From Diphasiastrum complanatum (lineage: Eukaryota > Streptophyta > Lycopodiopsida > Lycopodiales > Lycopodiaceae), in assembly GCA_029204225.1 (NCBI GenBank), contig CM055095.1, positions 45,621,446-45,685,445 on the forward strand: 64,000 nt of DNA, written 5' to 3'. A model generated the notes under the pieces. It made no database searches and was not told where the DNA came from. It was given only the letters and a program-made list of their open reading frames with translations. This document shows positions 45,192 through 57,649 of the stretch, piece by piece; within the stretch, counting starts at the first letter, position 1; each line of letters starts with the position of its first letter. The position numbers and the translations under genes were made by a program.

Positions 45192-46344
45192 AGATATATG
45201 GAGATGACAAGAGGGTGATCTACACGACCAATGATGGTGAGTGTGCAATCAAAGGGATTGGCACAATTCCCATTTCTCTCTCTACAAATAGGAATGTTCA
45301 TTTGGAGGATGTCTTGTTTATTCAATCTATTACCAAGAATTTGCTTAGGGTGAGTCAAATGCTAAGTAAAGGCCTCAAGTTTGAGTTTGATGGAGATGCT
45401 TGTATGATCAAAAGGAAGGATGTCTTGATTGGAAAAGGTAAAAGGCAAGGGAACTTGTGTTATTGCTAACCAAGTTGGATGTGCTGCAAGAGAGCAAATA
45501 CCTATACAAGAAGTTTGGCATAAAAGGATGAGACACCTCAACTTCAAGTAATTGGAGGTAATGGCTAGAAAGAATGTTGTGATAGGTCTTCCAATTTTCT
45601 TAAGTGGCATCAATCATGTTTGTGGGTCTTGTGATTTGTCTAAGTCACATAGACTACCTTATACTAGATCTACAAAGCCTTTTCAACTCATACATTCGGA
45701 TATTCATGGATTTACTACAATTAGCAATAGTGGAGCTAAGATGTATGTAGCATTCATTGATGATTTAGTAAATTTTGTTGGATCTATCTACTAAAAAGCA
45801 AGGGTGAAATGTATGATGTCTTTATCAAGTTCAAGAATGCAAGGGAGAACCAATTTTCCACAAGAATCAAGTGCTTAAGGAGTGACAATGGTGGTGAGTA
45901 CATATCTACTAAGTTCAAGGCCTTTTGTGATGAGCATGGGATCAAGAGGGAGTATACAACATCAAGGACCCCACAACAAAATGGAGTGGCTGAAAGGAAA
46001 AATAGGACTTTATGTCAAGCCATGAGGTTAAGTGCTAATCTTGACAAACCATTTTGGGATCAAGCTTTGTTGTGTGCCAATTTCTTGTGCAATAGGTGGC
46101 TGAGTACTATTTTGGATGGAAGGACACCTTTTAAGATGCTATTCAAGAGGAGACAGAGTGTCAACTTTCTAATAACCTTTGGATGCACATGCAATGTCAA
46201 CATTATTCTTGATGATAGGACCAAGGAGGATCCACCTTCATGAAGAGGTATTTTTGTTCGATATAGTGAGGTGAGTTTTAGCCTACAAGGTTTACATTCC
46301 TTCTACTAACAAAGTAGTTGTTGGTAGAGATGTCATCTTTGATG
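45192..46344 (+). pseudogene. copia GAG-pre-integrase and integrase
   Basis: Segments IKGIGTIPISLSTNRNVHLE, then NHVCGSCDLSKSHRLPY, IHSDIHGFTT (first Asp), LRSDNGGEYIS (second Asp) and NGVAERKNRT (Glu): all three catalytic residues are kept, but frames break near 45470, 45795 and 46243. The C-terminal end VYIPSTNKVVVGRDVIFD is in a different frame. Confidence 0.88.
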
Positions 46345-47296
46345 TGTTGGAGTTAAATCTTACTCCTACTCTTCCTATCTGCCCTCCTTCCTTCTCTCAA
46401 TTTTACTCTTTCAAATGAAACTTGCAGAAAATGAATTGTTTTTCAACAATCTGCAATTTGAGATTGATTGTCGCTACAGTCTGCATTTTTTCTCAAAATT
46501 TGATAGGCGACAAAAGCAAAGAATGCGACACTGCATTTTTACATAGAGTTTTTGATAGGCAACAAAAAGCGAAAAATGCGACACTGCATTTTTCCATATA
46601 ATTTCTGCCTTGGGAAAAAGCAAAAACCTGACATCGTAGTTTTACACGGGATTCTACACAAGCAAAAAGTCGCATTAGAGGATGGTCATACAAAGATCAA
46701 ACGACTAGAACGGGTCTTCTCGTAGCTGACTCCTCAGAGTTAGTGATTATATATAGAGAGAGATATTTAGAACTTTAGCAATTGCTTTGAATCTGTGAGT
46801 AGGATCACATGCTTATCATCACAATTGTATTGTGGTCTGATCGTTGTTACTACAACTTTATTATACAAATTCGCTACTGTTCTACATCTTTTTGCATTCT
46901 TGTTGAATGAAATTAACTCTCACTCCTCTTACCCAAACATCAATATAAAGAGAAGTGTATGGCTGTCTTTGACGCCTAAATTATTTCTACATTCTTTTCA
47001 TATCAGATTATCAACATTAGAGGATTGCATGGTTGTCTTAGACGCCTAATCATTTCTGCAATCTCTCTTTCACGGTAGTCTAAGACTCTTACACTAATAA
47101 TCTTATTCAATACATAAGAAAAACTCGTAATCTACATTCTCTAAGTAGTCCATGATCCAGTTAAACACAATTATCACTGTTCTTTCATTATCATTATTGT
47201 TGTCTTTCGTCTTTAGGCATTCACCCAACAGATGTGGTATCAAAGCTGATAATTTCCATCTCACAAACCACCAACAGATTGGTATCAGAGCCAACG
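46345..47296 (+). mobile_element. LTR insertion with 5-bp target duplication
   Basis: TGTTGG at 46345 and CCAACA ending at 47230 bound an ~886-bp LTR-like unit. TGGTATCAAAGC (47235-47246) follows, then 31 bp, a second CCAACA and a second primer-like TGGTATCAGAGCC, ending CCAACG at 47296. TGATG flanks it (46340-46344 and 47297-47301). An internal ~75-bp duplication (GG(C/T)TGTCTT(T/A)GACGCCTAA) lies at 46960-47060. It is a solo LTR plus remnant, or a miniature (TRIM-like) element. Confidence 0.8.
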
Positions 47297-47301
47297 TGAT
47301 G

Positions 47302-47865
47302 AGGGGAACATTCCAAAAGTGTTTTCAAGCATGATTGATAAAGGTGTGGATGGATCTAACATTCTTGATGTTGATGTAAAGGATCCTACTTTTTTTGGAT
47401 GGTGATGATGATGGACCTTCATCAATTCAAAAGCTAAGGAGAACATCAAGGGAAAGACAAGTACACACATATGATGAAAAGGGTAAGCAAGTAGTTTCTG
47501 GAAATTATGTTGTTTTCCTAACCTCTTTTGATGAACCTACAAGTGTAGATGAAGCAAGGAAAGAAGAGGAGTGGATCCAAGCACTGGATCTTGAATATCA
47601 AGCTCTTATGAAGAATGGAACATTTTCTAGTAGATCTTCTTGTGTAGATGATGCTATGCAAGTAGATGGATGTTTTCATGTTTTTATAACAAGTAATGGA
47701 TCTGGAAAACAAAGTCCATTCAATGACTTTGATGGTCAATTTGATGATCCAGAGGTTGATCTCAAAGGGCTTCAACTAGTCAAAAGGGAAGATGAAAATT
47801 TGGAGCTAGTCAAGAGCATCAAAGGAGAGTCAATTGGCAAAAATGTTATGGATCTGTGTTTGTAG
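47302..47865 (+). pseudogene. copia linker and RT start fused to unknown text
   Basis: From 47302 the copia linker resumes (GNIPK-like), then the frame from 47395 runs through EEWIQALDLEYQALMKNG (RT start) directly into FSSRSSCVDDAMQVDGCFHV and an acidic Leu/Lys/Glu tail ending at 47865. The second part is not RT and is unrecognised, so a breakpoint lies near 47640. Confidence 0.55.
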
Positions 47866-47944
47866 CTTATTTAAGACTCAAGTAAGGTCAAAGGAGCAGC
47901 AAGGAAGTGTTGTTCAAGTTTCTGAAATCCCTCACAAAGAACAC

Positions 47945-48239
47945 CATCAAGTCTTGCTTTCCTATTGGTAGAAAGACAAATAGGAATTGAACCAATACCT
48001 TCAATCACACACTTACCACCATTGGCCATGTGTATCACTTTCTTAAATTCATCATAAATGACCAAAGAAGTAAAGAACTCCTTGTGACTAGTCATGTGTG
48101 AACTAGCTCCACTATCAATCCACCATGAATCTTTGTCACCTTCACTTGATATTGGACTTGAAGAACACAACCACCTAGACCATAAGAAAATCACAACCAC
48201 CTGAATCCTCATCATTAGTAGTAAAGTTGATTTGCTTGC
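47945..48239 (-). pseudogene. copia protease of relic 4, intact active site
   Basis: SWWIDSGASSHMTSHKEFF has the canonical Asp-Ser-Gly triplet and, unlike relic 2, keeps Asp. IEGIGSIPICLSTNRKARL follows, then homology ends at about 47945. Confidence 0.85.
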
Positions 48240-49233
48240 TACCTTCATCTCTTTGCTTCTTCAAATATTTATTAGCAAAATGCCCTTTGATTCCACAATA
48301 GAAGCATCTTAACTTTGAACTATCTTTCTTCTTACCAACAAAAGAGGAAGGCTCACCTTGATCTTGACCCTTTGACCACTTGCCTTTGTTTTTGTCCTTG
48401 AACTTGTCTACGATGAACATAGCCTCCCCTTCATATTGAGATGTTGATGTAGATCCACCTCTTGCTTGAAGCCTAAACTCCTCATTTACCAAAATCTTGT
48501 GCAAAAAGTTTAAGAATAACTTGAACAAGTTCTCCTTCCTTAATGCTCTCATCAATATATGCTAGCTCATCATTGAGCACTCTCTTCCTTCTTTTGCAAA
48601 CTTTGAAAGATTTTTCTTCTTAGAGTCAACACTCTAGATGTAGACTTGGATTCATAAAGCTTCTTTAATGAATCCCAATCCTCCTTTGATGAAGTACACA
48701 CCATATTCTTCAAGTAATGGAAACTTGCTCATTATGACATATCCTTGCACCAAGTTAGAGAAATATACACAAAGGCCATTCAAGATTAGTTGTACAAGCT
48801 CATTCTCCTTTATAGATTCTCCTATAAAGAAAAGTTCTTTGTTTAGCTCGTCGACCCTTAGAACATATGAATGAGCACTCTCTCCCTTCTTTTGGTAGCT
48901 TTGAAAGATTTGATGTTTCAAGGCAAGCAACCTTGTAGTGTTCTTTGACTCATAAACCTTTTTAAGGGACTCCCAAGCCTCTTGGGATGAGGTACACTCT
49001 CCTACTTCCTTTAGGAGTTCATTGGCTAAATTCATTTTAATACAATGAAAGGCTAGTTTGCACCTCTTTTTGTATTTAGTGGAATTTGGAGTGTGGATAG
49101 GCTCATCCCCACTCACTGTGTCCATCAAATCTTGCATTACAAGGATTGATTACATTCTTAGTTTCCAACTAGAATAGTTTGATTTGTTCAACATATCACT
49201 AGAATCCGAAAGATAAGCATTCATGGATGCCAT
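48240..49233 (-). pseudogene. copia gag of relic 4
   Basis: ATG at 49231-49233 opens MASMNAYLSD...KSNYSSWKLRM, then a stop, then a long frame from 49137: KMNLANELLKEVGECTSSQE, WESLKKVYESKNTTRLLALK. A frameshift near 48650 leads to the zinc knuckle CFYCGIKGHFANKY, whose final Cys is Tyr. Confidence 0.88.
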
Positions 49234-50030
49234 CCTCCTCTAAACAAGAGATTGATTCTATAAGAATGGATACACAATAGAAACGATGCACGTACTAGCT
49301 ATCCCACTATCTAGGGACCTGTGAATGATCAATAAATGAATTATCAAAAAGATGCTATTTGGTCTTGAGCTCAATCAATTTTACTGAAAAAGATACAAAA
49401 TGAACCTAGCTTGCTTGATGTAGAAAAATGACCCAAATTGACAACTCCTTCATCTAAACTTCACAAGGCTTATAAAGATCCAATCAACCTGAAAAAAGAT
49501 GATCTAATTGCACATAAATGCCACTCTAAATCACTCTTATAAGATCAGGTTGAACCTTTATATAAGAATCGAAACAATCTACTTTCCAAGAACAAGCTAC
49601 AAAGATCACAATTTTGACAAAATATTGATCTTAGATGAGTAAATGCAAAATGCTTTGGACTGAACCTAAATCACTCTTAGGAGGTCTCTCATACACCTGC
49701 TAATAGACTAAATCAGCTCCAAAAAGTTTGATCCTTCTACCTCTTCAATGCTTGAATGCTACTCCTCGAGATTGTCTCCAAAACTTGCCTTGAATCAAAT
49801 GTGAGAAAGCAAACAAAACTTGCTAATTTGATCTTGTAGATAAGAAGTGACTTGAACCTGGTTTTAGAAGCCTAAACACCTTTTGATCAGATCCTACAAG
49901 AACTCAATTTGATCAATAATGGAGATACAAATCATAGATAATCATAAAGAATCAATCAATGCTTTGAATTGATCAAAATCTATGATGCTAGTGAATCAAA
50001 TTGCAAGAATTTAGCTCATTTCATAACAAG
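49234..50030 (-). other. Leader of copia relic 4
   Basis: About 800 bp between the primer site and gag with no convincing frame. Confidence 0.5.
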
Positions 50031-50042
50031 GCTCTGATACCA
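50031..50042 (-). promoter_or_regulatory. Primer-binding site
   Basis: Minus strand TGGTATCAGAGC directly inside the LTR, exact initiator-Met match. Confidence 0.92.
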
Positions 50043-50651
50043 TGTTGAAAATGCAACATCAACCAATTTAGTATTTCCTAGCTTCACCTTGGCTTGAACT
50101 CCACCTTGGCTTGAATTCTTGCAATATCCTTCACACGTGTGAAAGTACGAACTACCACATGCAGAGTACAGTACCTTAACTTGCTAATTAATCCCACAAT
50201 TGCAAAGCAATCAACACAAATGGCAAATATCAAGCATATGGATCACCAACAGCATTGGTAGATGGATAACCAAATTTTTACTCATAATTTAACCATCACA
50301 TATTTATAAATTAGTAGTCCAAATCTGAGCATTTTAGAGTTTTTCTCAACTTATCATAACTTAACCCTAACATCCAACCCAATTGATCATTGGATCCACC
50401 CTAATTAGGGGTCTTGATCTCAAGATCCAAAAATAAAAAACATGCTATTTTTGGATCTTGTTTTCTCTCTACCTTATCTAAGCACTTTTTGGCCTTATTT
50501 CAAAGGTGCCTTTACAAAATAGGATGTAGAATAAAACTTTGGGAAAGCATCCTATGTTATTTGGTATGTGTGGCATCCAATTACATGGCCATCTTGCCAA
50601 TTACAATACATATGACCAAAATTGGTCCAGACTAGCTTGTGAATTTTAACA
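50043..50651 (-). repeat. 5' LTR of copia relic 4
   Basis: Bounded by TGTTGAAAAT (50043) and ATTTTAACA (ending 50651), near-perfect short inverted ends. A relative in the other orientation lies at 55895 (shared ACCAATTTTGGT, GCAAGATGGCC, GGATCTTG). It contains the TTCACACGTGTGAA palindrome near 50131-50145. Confidence 0.88.
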
Positions 50652-50659
50652 AGGCAGAC

Positions 50660-52870
50660 ACCTCAATCATGGAAGCCTTTCGAGAAAGCTTTTCTACAAA
50701 AGTTCTTGCCTGGAACTTGATAGGGCTTGGAAAACTTGTGAAAGGTTGGTCATGGACAAATCTCTAACCTAGTATATCTCTTAGTATAGGGAATCCATTC
50801 TTAAGCTTCAAAATATAGATGATTATCAGAAAGTTAGGGGCTTTTGTCCGTGGGCTCCGAGATGAGTACAAGGTTGAAGTTCAATGAAATTCACCTACTA
50901 CTCTTGAACATGCCATTAAGTTCGCCCAAATCTATGACGATTCAGTGGGCAGACGGAAGGCCGAACAACCTAGTTCCGAGTAGCCTTCTCAAATAGTTTT
51001 TCCATTTAGAAAAAAAGTTTTTTTTAAAAACAATTTGATAAATCCAATTGGAATGAAGGTCCTCAGAAGTGCCCTACAGTAATTCAATCGTTAAAAATAG
51101 AAGACTATGAAAAAGCTAAGCAAGAAAGTTGTGTTTTGTCTGTACGGAAAAAGGTCACACAGTCACATAGTGTCATGAAGGACCGTTTAACAAAAATAAA
51201 GATAACAAGCAAATACACCTATTTCATACTATGAGTTTCCCCAATGATTTGGCAGCTACCGAAATAGAGGTGTTTCATGAAGATCATGAGCACCATTGTC
51301 AATTAACCTCTGCTATGCTAGGGAGATCCTCTAGCTTTGGGCCTCATGACCTAGTATGTATGCATGAGAAGATTGGCAATTAGACAGTCAAAATTCTGCC
51401 CTTTTTTTTTTTTTTTTGTTCTCTCGAAATAATCCTCGAAGAGATTTTCTCTAGGAACCTCAGAATAACCCTCAGAAATCGCTCTTAACTAATCACTCCA
51501 CACCTCGAGGAATATTTTGAGGTCTCTCGATATATTCCTCAAAAGGCACTCTTCTTTTATCAGTCCACAACCCGACAGATATTCCGAGGTCTCTCGATAT
51601 ATCCCTCGAAAAAACCTTTCTTTAAACCACATGAAAATATTTTGGGGATACTTGGAGACCCGATGCAATTATCGAGGTTATGTTATCGAGGCATACATCA
51701 TTGGACATACCAGCAGATATGGACTTTTTTATTTTTATTTTTGCTTCAGAGAAGCCTCGGTAATAGGGGCGGAAATCTTCAAAAATGTTGTAGTGTTAGA
51801 CCCTAGTCAAGAAATTAAAACTTCCCAAAACACCTAATCATCAAAGGTACATTGTTTTTTTGGATAAAGGTGAGGATAAAAAAGTGTGGGAAACAATGGT
51901 CAACAGTTTGGGTATGAAGATTCAGGGATATCATGATAACGTCAACTACTAGATCATGCATTTGGACCGGGCGCCACTCTCTAAAGGAATTATCAGGATA
52001 ATACCCTCAGCTTTCAAAAAACCGGTCGGGAGGTTCACCTATATGTAAAGTTCCCAATAGTCTTTTAGTGTATAGTTCAGAGCTTGTTCAACTTATGGAG
52101 GATGGTCAGCATCATGTACATTTCTATGACTTGTAGTGTATTTTTAATGACTATGTTTCCAGTAATATATTTAATACAAAAAAAGAAATAGATGTTCTGT
52201 TAAGTAAGTATGGTGATCTTTTTCTTGACGATTTACCTAGTGGCTTGCCACCTAGTAGGGAAGTAGATGCTATTAATTTTGTGCCTGGCACAACACCCAT
52301 AGCTAGACCACCCTATCGGGTTAGTCAGTCAGAAGACAAGAAAATAAGAAAACAATTAACATAATATCTAAATGAAATTCATATACAACCAAGCAGTTCC
52401 TCTTGGGCATCACTTTTTCTTTTAGTTAAAAAGAAGGGTCTACGCGTTTATGCGTAGACTACAGAGCATTAAATAAAGTCACAATTAAGAATAAGTACCC
52501 TATGCCTCGGGTAGACAAGTTGTTCAATAAGCTCGATGGAACATTATAATAGATTAACGTTCGAGATATCATCAAGTCCGTATTAAGGAGGAAGATGCCC
52601 CAAAAACAAATTTCAGAACTTGTCATAGTCACCATATTTAGGAAAATTTGTAATAGGTTTGCTAGATGATATTTTAGTTTACAACAAAGCTAAAAAAGAA
52701 CATTTGGCTCACCTAGAAAAGTGTTTCGTTTGTCAAAAAACATAAGATATTCACAAAGAAACCTAAATACCAGTTTTTTACTAAAGAAGTAGCATATTTG
52801 GGCCATATTATATTGAAAGGGGATTAAGATGAATCCAAATCAGGTCAAAGCCATTTTCAGTTGGCCTAAT
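50660..52870 (+). mobile_element. Ty3/gypsy relic 3, highly decayed
   Basis: Gag text (FEKAFLQKFLPGT, FVRGLRDEYKVEVQ, LEHAIKFAQIYDDSVGRRKA) at 50680-50980, an RT entry ([48 protein letters not shown]) at 52200-52450, then frame-shifted RT text with LDDILVYNKAKKEHLAHLEK at ~52665. Many stops and frameshifts. LTRs were not identified. Confidence 0.8.
51400..52185. other. Degenerate interior of gypsy relic 3
   Basis: Contains a T17 run at 51401-51417 and three diverged repeats of CTCGA(A/T)AT-AT-CCTCGAA type (51420-51620). The zinc knuckle and protease are expected here but only CHEGP-like traces were seen at 51170. Confidence 0.35.
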
Positions 52871-53614
52871 TAAATCTGGAAAAGGTTACATTCAAACATA
52901 GACTGACAGGCCTCGGGGCCACCAACACGTGCTGGACATTGTGCCTAGCTCGCGCTGGTATAGGAAGCTGAGACATGGCGACTGGAATCCTAGTGTTGGT
53001 TGAGCTGCCCAAGTTTCTGTCTGTCGGACTCTCCCTGTAGTTCTGTTGTGATTCAACACCCCCCCTCTGTCCTAGAATATAGTATTGTCTGGTAAAGCAC
53101 ACTTTTCTAGACTTAGTTTTTATTTTGCTGATTAAGAATGACAAGCCCGCCATAATCAGTCTAGCTCCTGGATATGGGTCTTGGGAGCTGTCTTGGCGGG
53201 CAGAATCAACTTGGCTCCTAGACATGGGTCCCAGGAACTGACTAGACCATGACTCGTGCTCCAAAGCTAGCTCATAACTTGTGCCTATTCGACTAGCTCA
53301 CCACAGGTTGGAGGTTCAGTCATTGACTTCCTAACTTGCTCTGGGACTTTAGGGAGTCTCACCCCTTGGAGTCTTACGAGGTACATTGGATGCACTTTAC
53401 AACGACAGTGGTGGTGAATCTAACATGGTGACCTAATGATAAAGTGACATTTTTGACAGACTACTGAAATCGCACATTTTCTCTCTCTAGAAATTTCTAA
53501 AACCACGTGTCTTTCAACACACTTCATAATCTTTCAACTGCACGTCAAATACATTTTAGGGCACACGTGGCCCAATGAAAATGCAAGAATAAATTTTTTC
53601 ATAACAGCCAACAT

Positions 53615-53618
<4 letters not shown>
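52871..53618. other. Stretch without a recognisable gene
   Basis: Relatively GC-rich. CTAGCTCCTGGATATGGGTC at 53160 and GGCTCCTAGACATGGGTC at 53212 are diverged repeats 51 bp apart. One 132-codon minus frame (53264-52866) has no recognised motif. Confidence 0.3.

Positions 53619-53680
<62 letters not shown>
53619..53680 (+). repeat. (CT)n microsatellite
   Basis: About 31 CT units. Confidence 0.95.
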
Positions 53681-53685
<5 letters not shown>

Positions 53686-53805
53686 AACCTAATCGTGACA
53701 AGACCCTAGCTCTAAAAGTCCTAGTAAAACCTTGGCGTATTGTGACCATGACTTTAATGCAATGTTTTTCTTTTTTTTGCTTCATGTATAGATAGATTTG
53801 CTCAG

Positions 53806-54102
53806 CTAATTTGATTGATTCCTAAGGGACAAGAAATCCCAGCTATGTGGCATTTCAAACACATCCACATTATTTCCAAAAAGCCTTCCATATGGACCAA
53901 TCAAATCGCATTGAACATGTTTTCTCCATGAGTCCTTACATACATTCTTTGAGCATGGCCACATAAAGGAGTCATGAGGGCATATTTGCCCTAAATTTTC
54001 TCTTGCCTCTGGATGTAGGCCATAACCTTTGAAGGTTGAAAAACTGAACCTCTTGCCTCCCCTAATTCTTTGCCTCCGACTAGGCCAATTTGTTCCCTTC
54101 AC
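53806..54102 (-). CDS. Short open frame, unknown
   Basis: 98 codons, with CPHDSFMWPCSKNVCKDSW (four Cys, one His), basic N-terminus. It may be a chance frame or a transposon fragment. Upstream and downstream show nothing related. Confidence 0.22.
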   Translation of the reverse strand: MKGTNWPSRRQRIRGGKRFSFSTFKGYGLHPEARENLGQICPHDSFMWPCSKNVCKDSWRKHVQCDLIGPYGRLFGNNVDVFEMPHSWDFLSLRNQSN

Positions 54103-55081
54103 GACATGTCAAGCGCTACCTCCAACATGTGGCTGATCCCCTTATTTGAGGAGGCTGCTTAAGGATGCCCCCCCCCCCCCTTCCCTTTCACTCTTATACA
54201 CATGAGTATCAATGCCTATGGTGAAGACCCTGGAGAGCAAGAGAGAGATACGATAGGTATGATGTTAGCATGGACGAGTTCTTCACTAGCAGCCAAGTTT
54301 TACGCTAAACCATAAAAAAAAAAAGCAGCCAAATTCAAATTGAAGATATCCTCTCTTTTGGAGCAAAAGTCTACACATTTCCGAACTCCATGCAAACGGA
54401 GCATCGCCGCCACACCAATTCTGCACGTGTACTACCTTTTCCTTTTCACTCTCGACTCTCAGCAGCGGACGCCTTATCCTGCGGCTTTGAGATACGTCCA
54501 GAATCGCAAACTCCACTATATTTTTTGCAGGTGACTCTGCCCGGTTTGTTAGTTGACTGACTTTGAGATTATAAGCAAAGGCTAAGTCCAGTCTACAACA
54601 ATAAAGAAAAGCTAAGTCTAGTCAATTGGGACTTTAGAGAGGAGGAGTGATGGATCAATAGCATGACGTGCGGCGATAAGACACAGCTACGGGCTTCTAG
54701 AACAAGAATTTTGTAGGCTGAAAAGCCGTATGATGTTGCAGCTTGATCGCTCTTTTAAGTGCGGAGACTTGACTGCACGACCAGAGTGAGAAAAAGAGAC
54801 TGACTGGAAGTGTAGAATAACTTCAGCAAAGATTGATGACTATGTATTATGCAGTGAGTACTGGGCTGATATAGACGGCGTTTGCAAGGTTTTCGCCACA
54901 ACGTAGGTCCTTGAGTCCTCACGTCGTAGGGCCCTTCTCTCATCCGCAAACAAACACACACATACCTATCTTGTGAGGCAGCTGGGCAACTATTGACTTG
55001 AAATATGAATTTCTTTGAAGCTATAATGTGTCCAATGTCCATAGTGCTAGTCTTATGATCACTAGTACCACACACACACAC

Positions 55082-55119
<38 letters not shown>

Positions 55120-55894
55120 TTGCACCCTTAAGTGTACAATACAATGTCATGATATATGAGTATAATATGACTCCACCAGGACTTTCATTGAAAATATTGC
55201 ATGACTAAAAGATCTTCAATATGCCCCGTATCGTATGAAATTTTTATAACACTCGTTATATTAGTTGGATAAACAATTTCATACAGAAGACCTCACTATT
55301 GATAGGCCTTTAAATGTAGTACTATATTGAATTATATAATACATCAAGTATTTGGTATAAGAACAAAATATGTATGACACACACCCACGCCAGTTCCTTG
55401 TGTTTGGAAAGCCAACATATTGTGAACATGGACTTTTTGCACATTCTCTTTAAAACCAATTGCATGAAATTTTTAATGGAAATCCAAAGGAAGTTTCCAA
55501 GGCATCGCCCGTTCACCTTCCATTCACCTTCTGAGTGAGTATTGTGACGTGAATTGGTGGATCTAAAAGCTAAGTCACAACAAGAATGATGTGGGGTGTT
55601 TTCACCACAAACACCTTGCATGGTGGCTTGCCATGATGACAATACTTTGAATTTCCATAAAGGCTCAAAATGAAACAATGTTGGTTAAGTTGGACGAAAG
55701 AAAAGTTGAGTCAAAACAAAGATGGTGTGGTCTACCGTAAATGTGTGTCCTGCCAAGATGGTGATATGTTGAGCTTTTGTGAATGTTTGAGATTGGACAA
55801 CATCGTTGAGTAAGATTGGATGACAAAAGGTATCATTCATCAATATTTATCCTAGAAATATGGGAAAATCTATCTTCATCTTGAGGCTTGAAAT
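54103..55894. other. Stretch without a recognisable gene
   Basis: Holds a C13 run (54168-54180) and a compound (CA)n(CT)n microsatellite at 55069-55115. The 54400-54540 segment is CG-containing but has no usable frame. Confidence 0.3.
55069..55115 (+). repeat. Compound (CA)n-(CT)n microsatellite
   Basis: About 7 CA units, then AT, then about 15 CT units. ACTAGT stands directly before it (55061-55066), as at two other microsatellites in the window. Confidence 0.9.
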
Positions 55895-56335
55895 TGTTGA
55901 AATTTCACAATTCTAGCTTGACCAATTTTGGTTACATGCATTGTAATTGGCAAGATGGCCATAGTAATAGATGCCACACATGCCAAATAGCATATGATGC
56001 TTTCCCAAGACTTCATTCCTCATATTACATTGTGATAGCATCTTTGAAATGAGGCCAAAGTGTGCTTAGATAACCTAGAGAAATTGTAGGAGCTAAAAAT
56101 AGCATTTTTTACATTGTTTTTGGATCTTGAGATCTTGACCCCATATTAGGGTGGATCCAATGACCTATTAGGTTAGATGTTAGGGTTAGGTTATGATAAG
56201 TACAAATATGCCCTAAAACGTTCAGATTCAAGCTTGAAATGTATAAATGTATGATGGGATCTCCATCCAAATATGAAAAAAAATCGAGTTTTTCCACTTC
56301 TATTAGCATTGTATTTGGGTGGCGAGTTATAACTA
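55895..56335 (+). repeat. Solo LTR related to copia relic 4
   Basis: TGTTGAAATTTCACA at 55895 matches the reverse of the LTR end at 50651. The alignment by eye continues through GACCAATTTTGGTTACAT, TGGCAAGATGGCC, GGATCTTGAGATC and CCATCTAC-like text to about 56335. No primer site or pol text adjoins it. Confidence 0.75.
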
Positions 56336-57640
56336 TTGGATGTGAGTGATTTTATGCATTAATTACATGCTTTGGAAGGTACTGAAGTTGATTACAGGTC
56401 TAACAAGCTTGCTGCACTTTACTTTAGTGTATTTGATCAAATCTATGTGCCTATTATGGAGTTAAATGCCAAATTAGCTAGTTTTGGTAACTAGTCTTGA
56501 TTCTAGCTCATAGCTTGGATCTAGATCTTGGATTTGTACATCCTCCATCACTTTTAGGATTGATTGGGATTGAATTTGCTGTAAAATTTTGTCAAAAGTA
56601 CCATTCAAATTGTGGACATAGGTCAACATATAAAAATGCAACTTTTTGAAAGGATAAAAATCTACATTATGGTAAGATTGGATGAAAAGTAAGTAGTCAT
56701 TTATTCTAGAGACAATGTAATGCTTGCCATTTTCTGTTCTCACCTTAAGACTGGAAGTTTGACACAAATTGACATGGGTCAAGATTGAAAAGTAATGTTT
56801 GAAATGGAAAATTGTGCTTTGTTTTAGGCTTGTTATCAATCTATTGGCTAATTGAAAATTTAGTCTGATGAAAAATACAATGATTGTAGATCAATGAGAT
56901 TGCTAATTATATCAAGATCATCATATTGACTAGCAGTTTTAAGTAGTCCTTCAAAATGCCATATAACATATTTCTATAATGGTTATATGATCTTTAAAAC
57001 AATGTGCTTGTAGTTAGATTTAGAATCTTGAGTATTTGAAATCATGCGATATTGTAATAACAACATATAGAACAAATTTTATTTTGGAACGTTCTTATTA
57101 CAATATAGAGTTGTAGCAAAATGCACACAAAAGTGTGCATTTTAAGCCCTTCTTCTAAAATCCATATCTCACTAATTATTGCAAATGTCATCAAAATCTT
57201 TCACATAGATGCTATTCATATATATAAATTTATCGATCATAGAGATTGAGCCAATGATTTTGAGAAAATTGCAAGCAAGTCATGATGTGTCAAAAATGTG
57301 AAAATATTGGTCAAACTTCGATATTTTCAAATGTGAGTGTGCAATATGATCATTAGAGAAAGTTTAAACACAAAAAGGGCCTTTTGTCAAGATTCCTTTT
57401 TCAATCAATGTATATTAGTCACAAATTTCATGATTTCATACAATAGTCACAAATTTTCAAACTTTTGGGTATTCAGATTTTTTTACAATCGATATTCACA
57501 AAGTAGTTGACTTTCAAAAAGAACTATTCTCCATTTTACAATCACTATTCATGAAAGTAGTCACAAAATTTTATGTTGAGTATTCACAATTATCTACAAA
57601 TAATTGGGCTACAATACCTCCAGTGGGAGTCGAGGTAGCT
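56336..57640. other. Stretch without a recognisable gene
   Basis: AT-rich. One 121-codon minus frame (56839-56474) is not recognised. Words such as TCACAAATTTTC and TATTCACAA recur at 57420-57590. Confidence 0.3.
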
Positions 57641-57649
57641 TAGATAGGC

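Larger units (their letters stand above)
45192..47640 (+). mobile_element. Ty1/copia relic 3, with an LTR insertion
   Basis: It begins abruptly just after the protease active site (GGAGATGACAAGAGGGTGAT at 45199), continues through GAG-pre-integrase and integrase, is interrupted at 46345-47296, and ends in RT just after EEWIQALDLEYQALMKNGT (~47625). It lacks gag, RNase H and LTRs. It belongs to the family of relics 2, 4 and 6. Confidence 0.88.
47945..50651 (-). mobile_element. Ty1/copia relic 4 with 5' LTR
   Basis: From the right: 5' LTR 50651-50043, a perfect primer site 50042-50031, leader, gag from ATG at 49233 to about 48300, protease to ~47950. It is then cut, so integrase, RT and RNase H are lost. 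It abuts copia relic 3 in opposite orientation. Confidence 0.88.

Noticed and set aside
36593-50042. tRNA genes suggested by TGGTATCAGAGC words
   Set aside because: These are 12-base primer-binding sites at LTR junctions; no cloverleaf can be drawn around them.
53806-54102. Zinc-finger protein
   Set aside because: Cysteine spacing fits no finger I know and the frame is short; kept only as a low-confidence open frame.
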